Assembly (NCBI GenBank): GCA_016867955.1 | Contig: VGIE01000166.1 | Coordinates: 1 to 5,791 of the forward strand | DNA from: Betaproteobacteria bacterium | GTDB lineage: Bacteria; Pseudomonadota; Gammaproteobacteria; Burkholderiales; SG8-39 | Direction of reading: 5' to 3' | DNA: 5,791 nt | Part shown: positions 1 to 5,791 of the stretch, one piece after another | Layout: each line of letters starts with the position of its first letter | How positions within the stretch are numbered: the stretch's first letter is position 1 | Made by a program: the position numbers and the translations under genes | Notes under the pieces: generated by a model | Told to the model about the DNA's origin: nothing | The model's input: only the letters and a program-made list of their open reading frames with translations | The model's database searches: none

Positions 1-80
1 TCACGCCGCTCGAGCGCATCGACGACCTGGAACAGCAACTGCACAACCTGCGGTGCCATCTGCCGCGGTCGGGCTTCTGA
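1..80 (+). CDS. C-terminal end of an unidentified upstream gene (partial)
   Basis: The frame starting at base 3 is open from the window edge to a TGA at 78-80 and encodes 25 residues, including LERIDDLEQQLHNL. This is a charged, leucine-spaced stretch of the kind seen in short coiled-coil or helical C-terminal tails, for example of small regulators. The start and main domain lie outside the window, so the product cannot be named. Codon choice (CTG, CTC, GAC, CAG) fits a GC-rich coding region. The stop is followed by a 158-base gap before dacB, so the two genes are probably not translationally coupled. With only 25 codons visible, a chance open frame cannot be excluded. Confidence 0.45.
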   Translation, partial: TPLERIDDLEQQLHNLRCHLPRSGF

Positions 81-143
81 CGCGGCGAGGGGCCCGTCCT
101 GGCAGATGCGCCTTTCGCGATCCCCTGATCCCGGGCGTCTGGC

Positions 144-163
144 GGGCGTTCCCTCGAACGCTC
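144..163 (+). terminator. Hairpin between the upstream gene and dacB, possible terminator
   Basis: GCGTTC (146-151) pairs perfectly with GAACGC (156-161) around a CCTC loop. A G-U and a G-C pair below extend the stem to 8 base pairs. It lies about 63 bases after the TGA of the partial upstream gene and upstream of the -10-like box of dacB, which suits a transcription stop. No T-run follows, so it is not a classical intrinsic terminator. Confidence 0.3.
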
Positions 164-201
164 CCCAAGCGGCGACAGCGGGGCCATGAAAGGGCGCGCG
201 C

Positions 202-207
202 TATACT
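202..207 (+). promoter_or_regulatory. -10-like element TATACT upstream of dacB
   Basis: TATACT matches five of six bases of the sigma-70 -10 consensus and is an AT-rich island in very GC-rich surroundings. Transcription would begin near 213-215, giving a leader of about 25 bases before the GTG at 239. This also argues against the longer possible reading frame from ATG 53. No TTGACA-like -35 hexamer is present at 16-18 bases spacing, so the promoter would be weak, activator-dependent, or not real. Confidence 0.33.
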
Positions 208-238
208 GCGCCGACCCTCTTTCCAGGCAGCGTTCAGA

Positions 239-1699
239 GTGTTCACTTTCGCCGAACGTCGCGCACCGGCATGGCGCCACGCCATCGCCATGCCTCTTGT
301 CGTCGCGGCCTGCATCGCCAACGGTACCGCGGGAGCGGTCGAAGACCGCCTGCCGCCCGACGTCGCCGCTCATCTCAAGTCGGCGGGCATACCGCTGACT
401 GCCGTGGGCATCGTCGTGCAGGAGGTCGGCGTCAGCCGTCCGTCGCTGGCGCTGAATGCCACGCGCGCGCTGAACCCGGCGTCCACCATGAAGCTGGTGT
501 CGACATATGCCGCGCTGGAACTGCTGGGACCGAACTTCCAGTGGAAAACACGGGCCTTCGCCGGCGGTCCGATGGCCGGTGACGTGCTGGAAGGCGATCT
601 CGTGCTCAAGGGCGGCGGTGACCCCAAGCTCACCCTGGAAAGCCTTTGGCTGTTCGTGCGCGCGCTGCGCGCCCGCGGCCTGCGCGAGATCCGCGGCGAC
701 CTGGTGCTCGACCGCACCTACTTCGACGCTGGCGAGCACGACGCCGCACGCTTCGACGCCGAGCCGCTGCGCCCCTACAACGTCGGGCCGGACGCGCTGC
801 TGGTGAATTTCAAGTCGGTGCGCTTTACTTTTTCCCCCGATGGAGAGCGCGGCGTCGTGCAGGTGCTCGCGGAGCCGCGACCCGCGCAACTGGAACTGGC
901 GCAATCGGTACGCATTGTCGAGGGCCCCTGCAACGACTGGCGCACCCGGCTCAAGGCCGACATCCAGAACGGCGCGACCGGCGCACGCGTGGCGTTCAGC
1001 GGCCTCTATCCCGCCAGCTGCGGCGAGCGCAGCTGGAACATCGCGCTGCTCGGCCATCCAGCCTACGTCCACGGCGTGTTCCGGCAGATCTGGGAAGAGT
1101 CGGGCGGCGTGCTGCGCGGCTCGGTGCGCGACGGCCAGGCCACGCCATCAGCACGCCTGCTCTGCACGCAGGAATCGCCCTCGCTGTCCGAGATCGTGCG
1201 CGACATCAACAAGTACAGCAACAACGTCATGGCGCGGCAGCTGTTCCTGACGCTGTCCGCCGAGTTGCAGAAGCCGCCTGGCAGCAACGGGCGCTCCGCG
1301 GAGGTGGTGAAGGCCTGGCTGGCGCAGAAGCGCATCGAAGCGCCGGAGCTGGTGCTGGAGAACGGCTCGGGCCTGTCGCGCCTCGAGCGCATGAGCGCCG
1401 CGAACCTTGCGCGCGTGCTCGACGCCGCCTTCCAGAGCAGCGTGATGCCGGAGCTGATGGCCTCGCTGCCGCTGGTGGCCTCGGACGGCACCATGCGGCG
1501 CCGCCTGCGCTACGACAGCGTGGCTGGGCAGGCGCATATCAAGACCGGCTCGCTGTTCGATACCCGCACCATTGCCGGCTACGTGCTCGATCGCCTGGGC
1601 CGGCGGCAGATCATCGTGTTCCTGATCAACCACCCGAATGCGGCGGCAGGACAGCCTGCGCAGGATGCGCTGTTGCGCAGGGTGTACGACCGGAACTGA
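239..1699 (+). CDS. dacB: D-alanyl-D-alanine carboxypeptidase/endopeptidase, PBP4 family (peptidase S13)
   Basis: Penicillin-binding protein of the DacB/PBP4 type, which trims terminal D-Ala from peptidoglycan stem peptides and cleaves D-Ala-mDAP crosslinks in the periplasm. From GTG 239 it has 486 residues, close to E. coli PBP4 (477). All active-site motifs are visible: STMK at 82-85 (nucleophile Ser82, Lys85), SNN at 327-329 and KTG at 435-437. LVLKGGGDPKLT and NGSGLSR, typical of the family, are also present. The N-terminus has Arg residues (7, 8, 13), a hydrophobic stretch and a plausible signal-peptidase I site after AGA (residue 33). GTG 239 is chosen because it gives this signal peptide and follows a -10-like box. 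ATG 290 (residue 18) would remove the basic n-region; ATG 53 overlaps the preceding stop and would add 62 residues of unlikely leader. The Shine-Dalgarno is weak (AGG, 11 bases upstream). The gene stands alone and converges on the secretion operon. Function is very secure; the exact start is less so. Confidence 0.95.
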   Translation: MFTFAERRAPAWRHAIAMPLVVAACIANGTAGAVEDRLPPDVAAHLKSAGIPLTAVGIVVQEVGVSRPSLALNATRALNPASTMKLVSTYAALELLGPNFQWKTRAFAGGPMAGDVLEGDLVLKGGGDPKLTLESLWLFVRALRARGLREIRGDLVLDRTYFDAGEHDAARFDAEPLRPYNVGPDALLVNFKSVRFTFSPDGERGVVQVLAEPRPAQLELAQSVRIVEGPCNDWRTRLKADIQNGATGARVAFSGLYPASCGERSWNIALLGHPAYVHGVFRQIWEESGGVLRGSVRDGQATPSARLLCTQESPSLSEIVRDINKYSNNVMARQLFLTLSAELQKPPGSNGRSAEVVKAWLAQKRIEAPELVLENGSGLSRLERMSAANLARVLDAAFQSSVMPELMASLPLVASDGTMRRRLRYDSVAGQAHIKTGSLFDTRTIAGYVLDRLGRRQIIVFLINHPNAAAGQPAQDALLRRVYDRN

Positions 1700-1736
1700 T
1701 GCGGACGCAGGTCGCCCTGCACGTGCTTGTGCCATC

Positions 1737-1799
1737 GGCGCAGCGGTGGGGCGCGAAGCGCGCTACGAATTGCGCCGGGTGGATGGGAAGCGCTGCGCC
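1737..1799. repeat. Inverted repeat in the convergent intergenic region
   Basis: GGCGCAGCG (1737-1745) and CGCTGCGCC (1791-1799) are perfect 9-base inverted arms separated by 45 bases. A smaller hairpin, GCGCG-AAG-CGCGC (1751-1763), nests inside. A further short stem, GCAGG-TCGC-CCTGC (1707-1720), lies 7 bases beyond the dacB stop. The region joins the 3' ends of two convergent genes, so folded RNA here could help stop transcription from either side. No T-run follows any stem. In such GC-rich DNA some pairing is expected by chance. Nothing else gene-like is seen in 1700-1834. Confidence 0.35.
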
Positions 1800-1807
1800 C
1801 TCTCAAC

Positions 1808-1827
1808 CGACGAAGCTGGGCTCGTCG
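1808..1827 (-). terminator. Hairpin just past the end of the secretion operon, possible terminator
   Basis: CGACGA (1808-1813) pairs with TCGTCG (1822-1827). Allowing one bulged base the stem extends by GC over GC, leaving a three-to-four-base loop. It sits 7 bases beyond the stop of the last minus-strand gene, the usual place for a terminator stem. In the minus-strand direction the next bases are GTTGAGAG, not a T-run, so factor-independent termination is doubtful. It could also act as a 3'-end stabilising stem. Confidence 0.35.
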
Positions 1828-1834
1828 AGGTCCG

Positions 1835-2281
1835 CTAGGAATCCCCCTGCATGGCAGTGGCCGGCGCATCGTCGGCGAAGCGCATCGGCTTGCCCTCGAA
1901 TAGCGCCATCCAGCCGCGGATGACGCGATAGGCCACCCAGATGCTCACGCCGAGGATCAGGGCCATGGCCAGCGGAATGCCCACCAGGGTGATGAACAGC
2001 GCCGCCGAGAGCACCGACCAGCCCAGCGCGAACCAGAAGGTGCGGATCTGCCAGCGGAAGTGCGTCGCGAGAAAGCTCCCTGTCGCCTCGTCACGCTTCA
2101 GGTAGTTGAGGATGACGGCGATGATCGAGGGCCAGCCGAACACGAAGGCGCTGACGATGGTCACCGAGGTCAGGCTGCCGGTGAGCACCGAGATCGCGTG
2201 CAGGCCGTAGATCACATGGGTCCAGGCGACGAGGCCGCTGTCCGAATCAGTGATCGTCCGGAACTGCGGTTCGTCGCCCAC
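1835..2281 (-). CDS. Small multi-pass inner-membrane protein of unknown function (DUF4870-like)
   Basis: A 148-residue protein with a polar N-terminus of about 16 residues and three or four hydrophobic helices: roughly 17-34, 36-58, 83-104 and 105-122. A conserved-looking polar loop follows the second helix (LNYLKRDEATGSF, then THFRWQIRTFW at 73-83). The WQIRTFW motif and helix layout resemble DUF4870-like small membrane proteins common in betaproteobacteria. This is from memory of the family, not a search. No catalytic motif is visible. The start is GTG 2281, preceded 5 bases upstream by GGGAG. Only 13 bases separate it from the hlyD stop, so it is almost certainly the last gene of the secretion operon. 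Whether it serves secretion or only shares the transcript cannot be told. Confidence 0.85.
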   Translation of the reverse strand: MGDEPQFRTITDSDSGLVAWTHVIYGLHAISVLTGSLTSVTIVSAFVFGWPSIIAVILNYLKRDEATGSFLATHFRWQIRTFWFALGWSVLSAALFITLVGIPLAMALILGVSIWVAYRVIRGWMALFEGKPMRFADDAPATAMQGDS

Positions 2282-2286
2282 GACTG

Positions 2287-2291
2287 CTCCC
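2287..2291 (-). promoter_or_regulatory. Ribosome binding site that sets the GTG start of the small membrane protein
   Basis: Read on the minus strand, GGGAG is followed by five bases (CAGTC) and then GTG at 2281-2279. No ATG in that frame lies near the expected N-terminus, so this site decides the GTG start. It sits inside the 13-base gap after the hlyD TAA, which suggests reinitiation by ribosomes finishing hlyD. Confidence 0.6.
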
Positions 2292-2294
2292 GCG

Positions 2295-3701
2295 TTACCT
2301 TTCAGTCAGCGCCCGCTCGCGCACCTTGTTGATCGGTTTCAGCAGGTAATGCATGACCGTGCGGCGGCCGGTAAGCACGTCCACGGAGGCCGTCATGCCC
2401 GGCATCACCGCCAGCGCCTTGCCGTGGTGCTCGATGGCCGACTTCGTGGTGCGCACATGCACCACGTAATAGGGCTCCGTGCCATGGCCCTGCTGCGGCT
2501 GCGGTTGGGTGGAGTCGGCGCTGACCAGCTCGACCTTTGCCTCGAGCCCGCCATAGATGCTGAAATCATAGGCGCCGAGCTTGACGATGGCCGGCTGGCC
2601 CACAGCGACGAAGGCCACGTCCTGCGGCCGCAGGCGCGCCTCCACGAGCAACGTATCCTCGACCGGAACGATCTCCGCGAAGGGCGTGCCGGGCTGCACC
2701 ACGCCCCCCGGCGTCTTGTTGGCGATGGTCTTGATGATGCCCTTGGCGGGCGAGCGGACCTGGGTACGCGTAAAACGGTCCTGCAGCGCCGGCACGGTTT
2801 CGGCCACCTTGGCCAGTTCGTTGCGCACCAGCGAGAGTTCGCCCGCCGCCTGGCTGCGGAACTGCGACTCGTTGTCATCGATCTTGCGGCGCGCCTCCTC
2901 GATGGCCGACTGCGCGCGCGGGATGGCCAGCGTCGCGGCCTCGAGATCCGTGCGGAGGCGCGTGAGGTCGCGCTCGAGCCGCAGCACCTCCACCTCGGAC
3001 ACCGCGCCCTGCTTCACCAGCGGCGCGGTGATGGCGATCTCGCGGCGCAGCAGCTCGATCTGCTCCTGCGTGCGGTCGCGCCGCGACTGCAGCTCGACCA
3101 CTTCCTGGCGGCGCTGCACCAGTTGCCCCTGTAATACGGCGTTCTTGCCGGCGAGGTCGCGCTGGCGCGCCTGATAAACGGCCAGTTCGTTCTGCGCCAG
3201 GCCCGGCGCGCCCGTCACCACCTCGGCCGGCATGGCCGGCTGCGTCTTGTTGACCTCGGCGGTGAACCGCGCCACCTTGGCGCGCAGGCCGAGCTCGCCC
3301 TGCCGGCCCTCGCGGAAGGCCGAGGCAAAACGGAAGTCGTCGAGCTGGAACAGCACCTGGTCCTTCTGCACCAGGTCGCCCTCCTTCACCAGGATCTTGG
3401 TGATGATGCCGCCCTCGAGGTTCTGCACCAGCTGGGTCTGGCTGGCGGTGATGGCCTTGCCGTCGGCACGCGCGATTTCATCGATGTCGCCGATCATGGC
3501 CCAGGCAATGGCAACGCCGAAGAACACCACGACCAGCCCGAGCAGCACATGGGGCATGCGCTTGTGCCCGCCGTCGTCGAACGACAGCTCCTCGGTGGTC
3601 CACATCGGCGGCAGCAGCGCGCCCTTCGGCTTGTCCAAGGGCTGCGACGCCACGTCTGTGATGACGTCGTTGCGGTCGTCCCTGCGCACGGGATCGCTCA
3701 T
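2295..3701 (-). CDS. Type I secretion membrane-fusion (periplasmic adaptor) protein, HlyD/LapC family
   Basis: Adaptor that links the inner-membrane ABC transporter to an outer-membrane TolC-like channel in type I secretion. The 468 residues show the standard order: a cytoplasmic N-tail (1-50), one membrane helix (about 51-70), and the first half of the barrel-sandwich/lipoyl domain (NLEGGIITKILVKEGD, 94-109). A long Arg/Glu/Gln-rich alpha-helical hairpin follows (about 125-310, with LVKQGAVSEVEVLRLE near 228-243). The second lipoyl half begins at VRSPAKGIIKT (315-325), and a C-terminal beta domain contains VMPGMTASVDVLTG (432-445). Length and layout match HlyD, PrtE and LapC types. ATG 3701 overlaps the ABC gene stop as ATGA, and AGGA (3709-3712) lies 7 bases upstream, so translation is coupled. 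The reading frame is intact. LapC-like is favoured by the LapB-like partner. The cargo gene and outer-membrane channel are not in the window. Confidence 0.93.
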   Translation of the reverse strand: MSDPVRRDDRNDVITDVASQPLDKPKGALLPPMWTTEELSFDDGGHKRMPHVLLGLVVVFFGVAIAWAMIGDIDEIARADGKAITASQTQLVQNLEGGIITKILVKEGDLVQKDQVLFQLDDFRFASAFREGRQGELGLRAKVARFTAEVNKTQPAMPAEVVTGAPGLAQNELAVYQARQRDLAGKNAVLQGQLVQRRQEVVELQSRRDRTQEQIELLRREIAITAPLVKQGAVSEVEVLRLERDLTRLRTDLEAATLAIPRAQSAIEEARRKIDDNESQFRSQAAGELSLVRNELAKVAETVPALQDRFTRTQVRSPAKGIIKTIANKTPGGVVQPGTPFAEIVPVEDTLLVEARLRPQDVAFVAVGQPAIVKLGAYDFSIYGGLEAKVELVSADSTQPQPQQGHGTEPYYVVHVRTTKSAIEHHGKALAVMPGMTASVDVLTGRRTVMHYLLKPINKVRERALTER

Positions 3702-4261
3702 CGCGCCATCCTGATCTTGCCCTCGGACAGGGCCTTGACCACCGCGTCCTTGGGGCCCGCGGCAACGACCTTGCCACCGTCCACCACCACCAGCGTGTTG
3801 ACCACCGACAGCAGCGACTCGCGGTGGGTGATGATGATGGTCTTGTCGCGCATGTCGTCCAGCATGCGCGCCTTCAAACGCTCCTCGGCCGAATGGTCCA
3901 TGGCGTGCGTGGGTTCGTCGAGCACGAGGATGGGCGGATCGGTGACCAGCGCGCGCGCCAGCGCCACGGTTTGGCGCTGGCCGCCCGAAAGCGACTCGCC
4001 GCGCTCGCCCACCGGCATGTCGAAGCCCTTGGGGTGGCGGCTGACGATGTCGAGCAGCCCGGCCATGCCGGCGGCCTTCAGCATCGCGGCATCATCCACG
4101 CCGCGCGTGCCGATCTGGAGGTTGTCGCGCACGCTGCCCGAGAACAGCACGAGGTTCTGCGGCACGTAGCCGATGGCGTGGCGCAGGTCGGCAGGGTCGA
4201 TGGAACGGGTGTCGGTGCCGTCCACCAGGATCGAGCCCGACTGCGGCTGGTAGAGCGCCAC
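3698..4261 (-). CDS. 3' fragment of the ABC transporter: most of the ATPase domain, without Walker A
   Basis: Open frame from GTG 4261 encoding 187 residues that carry most of an ABC ATPase: Q-loop (YVPQN), signature LSGGQ at 3977-3991, Walker B ILVLDEP at 3911-3931 with the catalytic Glu, and the H-loop His at 3824-3826 in TIIITH. Walker A (GRIGSGKTT, 4277-4303) lies upstream of this GTG, and no ATG, GTG or TTG occurs in frame between it and the TAG. A protein begun here would therefore lack the phosphate-binding loop and be inactive alone. It is the continuation of the interrupted transporter, not an independent gene. It ends in an ATGA overlap with hlyD. Confidence 0.55.
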   Translation of the reverse strand: MALYQPQSGSILVDGTDTRSIDPADLRHAIGYVPQNLVLFSGSVRDNLQIGTRGVDDAAMLKAAGMAGLLDIVSRHPKGFDMPVGERGESLSGGQRQTVALARALVTDPPILVLDEPTHAMDHSAEERLKARMLDDMRDKTIIITHRESLLSVVNTLVVVDGGKVVAAGPKDAVVKALSEGKIRMAR

Positions 4262-4393
4262 CAGCAGCTTGGCCAGCGTGGTCTTCCCCGACCCGATGCG
4301 GCCGATGACGCCGACGCGGTCGCCCGCCTTGATGGAAAGGTTCAGCCCTGACAGCGCGTCCTGCTCCTGGCCCGGGTAGCGGAAGGTGACGTC

Positions 4394-4396
4394 CTA
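4394..4396 (-). other. In-frame amber (TAG) codon interrupting the ABC transporter
   Basis: The plus strand reads CTA, so the minus strand reads TAG, in frame with codons on both sides (CGC TTC TAG GAC GTC). It is codon 458 counted from GTG 5767. The flanking residues match a conserved junction of the family (GEIxF-x-DVTFxYPG) without any gap or insertion, so only one residue is replaced. The bases after TAG are GACGTC, not the CAR-YYA context of known efficient readthrough sites. Confidence 0.9.
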
Positions 4397-5791
4397 GAAG
4401 CGGATTTCGCCGGTCAGAGAGGGCCGGTGGATGAAGCTGCGGTCCTTCGGGCGCTCGCGCGGCGCCTGCATGATCTTCTCCAGCGCTTCGAGCGCGCTCA
4501 TCGACTGGTGGTAGCGCGTCAATAGCCACGCCACCTGCGCCAGCGGCGCCATGGCGCGCGTGCCGATGATGGTGCAGGCGACGATCGCGCCGATGGTGAG
4601 CAGGTTGTCGTGGGCGAGATAGACGCCGACGGCCAGCATGGCCACGCTGACGATGCCTTGCACCCAGCCGGAGAAATTCACCGCGAAGGACGAGATCAGC
4701 CGCGTGCCCAGGCTCTCCGAGGCCACATAGCCGACCACCTCTTCCCAGCGCCGCTGCTGGCGCGAGGCGGCGCCCAGCGCCTTGACCGTCTCGATGGCCG
4801 ACAAGGTCTCGATCAGGGTCGCGTGCTTGGCTTCCGAGGCGATAAACACGCGCTTCACGCGGTCGCGCAGGGGCGCCTGCAGCGCCACGCCGACCGCGAC
4901 CACCACGGGAATGGCGACGATCGGCACCAGCGCCATGTCCCAGCCGCCGACAAAGCCGATTACGCTGATGAACAACAGCACGAAGGGCAGGTCGATCAAC
5001 CCGACGAGCGTTGCCGAGGTGAAGAACTCGCGCAGCGACTCGAACTCGCGCAGGTTGTTGGCCAGCGACCCGACGGACTGGCGGCCGGCATCCAGCCGTA
5101 TGCCCATGAGCTGCTCGAACAGGCCCGCCGACAGCGCGATGTCGGCACGCCGGCCGGCAACGTCGATGAAATAGCCGCGCGGCTGCTTCAGCCCGAGGTC
5201 GAACGCACAGATGATGAGAACGCCCAGCGCGAGCACCCAGAAGGTCTCGATGGCCTTGTTGGGCACCACGCGGTCGTAGACGTTCATGGTGAACAGCGGC
5301 GTCAGCACGGCGAACACGTTGACAAGGATGCTCGCCGCGATGACCTCGGCGTACATCGGCCAGGCGCGCGCCAGCGTGCCCCAGAACCAGTGGTGCGTTG
5401 CCAGCATGCGCTCGCTCGAGGTGCCGGCCTCGAAGCGCTGCAGGCGCGCCAGGGCGATCGCCGTGCCGGTGTAGTCGGCGGCCAGGTCCGACAGCGGCAC
5501 CACGCGCTCGAGGCCGGCGCTGGTGACGATGCTTACCTCGGTGTCGTTCTTTGCCGCGAGCACGCAGGCGCCGCGGTCCTTGAGCAGCAGCACAGCCGGC
5601 AGGTCGAGCTTGGAAATGCGCTGCAGATCGGCCTTGACCATGCGTGCGCCCAGGCCGGCGCGGTCGGCCGCGCGCAGGAACACTTCGGGCGTGAGGCCGC
5701 TGTCCTTGACCGGCAGGCCGGAGACCAGCGCCTGCGCGGAGGCCGGGCGCCCGAAAATGCGCGTCACCTGCGCGAGGCACTCGGCAAGGGC
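4394..5791 (-). CDS. 5' fragment of the ABC transporter: C39-like domain plus transmembrane domain (partial at window edge)
   Basis: Visible from the window edge to the TAG, 465 sense codons. Numbering from GTG 5767, residues 1-105 form a C39-peptidase-like region with LPAVLLLKDRGACVL. The His expected near that point in active bacteriocin-type C39 peptidases is absent, so it is probably a non-cleaving substrate-docking domain as in HlyB and LapB. The membrane domain spans about 138-405: helices near 138-160 (ending LTPLFTMNVYDRVVPN, hallmark of this family), 175-192, 250-273, 277-297, 358-386 and 389-405. The coupling region EALEKIMQAPRERP follows, and the chain ends at GEIRF, just inside the ATPase domain. 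If TAG is a real stop, this product is a permease with no ATPase. GTG 5767 could be a start, but open codons continue upstream, so the gene probably begins outside. Confidence 0.85.
   Translation of the reverse strand, partial: ALAECLAQVTRIFGRPASAQALVSGLPVKDSGLTPEVFLRAADRAGLGARMVKADLQRISKLDLPAVLLLKDRGACVLAAKNDTEVSIVTSAGLERVVPLSDLAADYTGTAIALARLQRFEAGTSSERMLATHHWFWGTLARAWPMYAEVIAASILVNVFAVLTPLFTMNVYDRVVPNKAIETFWVLALGVLIICAFDLGLKQPRGYFIDVAGRRADIALSAGLFEQLMGIRLDAGRQSVGSLANNLREFESLREFFTSATLVGLIDLPFVLLFISVIGFVGGWDMALVPIVAIPVVVAVGVALQAPLRDRVKRVFIASEAKHATLIETLSAIETVKALGAASRQQRRWEEVVGYVASESLGTRLISSFAVNFSGWVQGIVSVAMLAVGVYLAHDNLLTIGAIVACTIIGTRAMAPLAQVAWLLTRYHQSMSALEALEKIMQAPRERPKDRSFIHRPSLTGEIRF

Larger units (their letters stand above)
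3698..5791 (-). pseudogene. Type I secretion ABC transporter/permease, LapB/LssB-like, interrupted by an in-frame TAG; 5' end beyond the window
   Basis: Read through, this is one continuous frame of 698 visible codons encoding a C39-like domain, a six-helix transmembrane domain and an ABC ATPase. This is the full order expected of the LapB/LssB group of type I secretion ATPases that export large RTX-type proteins. The frame is still open at 5791, and the family normally has some 15-30 further N-terminal residues, so the true start is outside. TAG at 4394-4396 falls between GEIRF and DVTFRYPGQ, in the first strand of the ATPase domain where relatives usually have Lys, Gln, Glu or Arg. Everything after it is intact and ends in an ATGA overlap with hlyD. 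Lys, Gln and Glu codons ending in AG are each one substitution from TAG. I infer a young nonsense mutation, a suppressed stop or a sequence error; no frameshift is involved. Confidence 0.8.

Noticed and set aside
53..238. N-terminal extension of dacB from ATG 53
   Set aside because: It overlaps the stop of the upstream frame, contains the TATACT element and a hairpin, and would place about 60 Arg-rich residues before a normal signal peptide.
1719..1726. Palindrome GCACGTGC as an operator
   Set aside because: It is an isolated 8-base palindrome between the 3' ends of convergent genes, with no promoter nearby; chance occurrence is likely in this composition.
646..1923. 425-codon plus-strand frame over dacB and into the next gene
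   Set aside because: Arg/Ala-rich shadow frame. It overlaps the catalytic part of dacB and runs antisense into the small membrane protein gene; no motif seen.
2250..3134. 294-codon plus-strand frame antisense to hlyD
   Set aside because: Rich in His, Arg, Leu and Asp in the pattern produced by antisense reading of a GC-rich gene. The minus-strand hlyD frame is clearly the real one.
4262..4393. A frameshift rather than a nonsense codon in the ABC gene
   Set aside because: The frame is identical on both sides of the TAG and the conserved residues GEIRF and DVTFRYPG are contiguous around it, so no insertion or deletion is needed.
4394..5767. C39-like region as an active leader peptidase of a bacteriocin exporter
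   Set aside because: The catalytic His is not seen at the expected place, and the membrane domain resembles the LapB/LssB type. The only Cys near the visible N-terminus (ECLAQ, about 5777-5779) is not in a typical C39 Cys motif.
4092..5780. Long 562-codon minus-strand frame overlapping the ABC transporter in another frame
   Set aside because: Its translation is dominated by Arg, Ala, Gly and Pro with no domain, the usual shadow of GC-rich coding DNA. The overlapping frame carries recognisable transporter domains and motifs.

Overview
The window looks like GC-rich proteobacterial chromosome, most probably a betaproteobacterium (Burkholderiales or Rhodocyclales type). I base this on base composition, the style of the PBP4-type DacB, and a small membrane protein with a WQIRTFW motif that I associate with that class. 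The species cannot be named from the sequence.

Layout. Bases 1-80 hold the last 25 codons of an unidentified plus-strand gene. A 158-base gap follows, with one hairpin and a -10-like TATACT. The gap leads into dacB (239-1699, plus), a complete exported D-alanyl-D-alanine carboxypeptidase/endopeptidase with all three penicillin-binding motifs. A 135-base convergent intergenic region (1700-1834) carries several inverted repeats but no T-tract. From 5791 down to 1835, everything on the minus strand forms one tight operon: an inner-membrane ABC transporter of type I secretion (LapB/LssB-like, N-terminus cut by the window edge), its HlyD/LapC-like membrane-fusion partner (ATGA overlap), and a 148-aa multi-pass membrane protein 13 bases behind hlyD.

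How the genes work together. The ABC protein and the HlyD-family adaptor would pair with a TolC-like outer-membrane channel, not seen here, to export a large C-terminally signalled protein, probably an RTX-type adhesin. The role of the small membrane protein is unknown. DacB is an independent peptidoglycan enzyme facing the operon.

Main oddity. The ABC transporter gene has an in-frame TAG at 4394-4396, at the junction between the transmembrane domain and the ATPase domain. The same frame then stays open for 231 codons with every ATPase motif intact, up to the overlap with hlyD. No ATG, GTG or TTG lies between the TAG and the Walker A motif, so a functional ATPase piece cannot easily restart. 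The choices are a recent nonsense mutation, readthrough or suppression, or a sequencing/assembly error. I found no RNA genes, CRISPR arrays, mobile elements or clearly new system.
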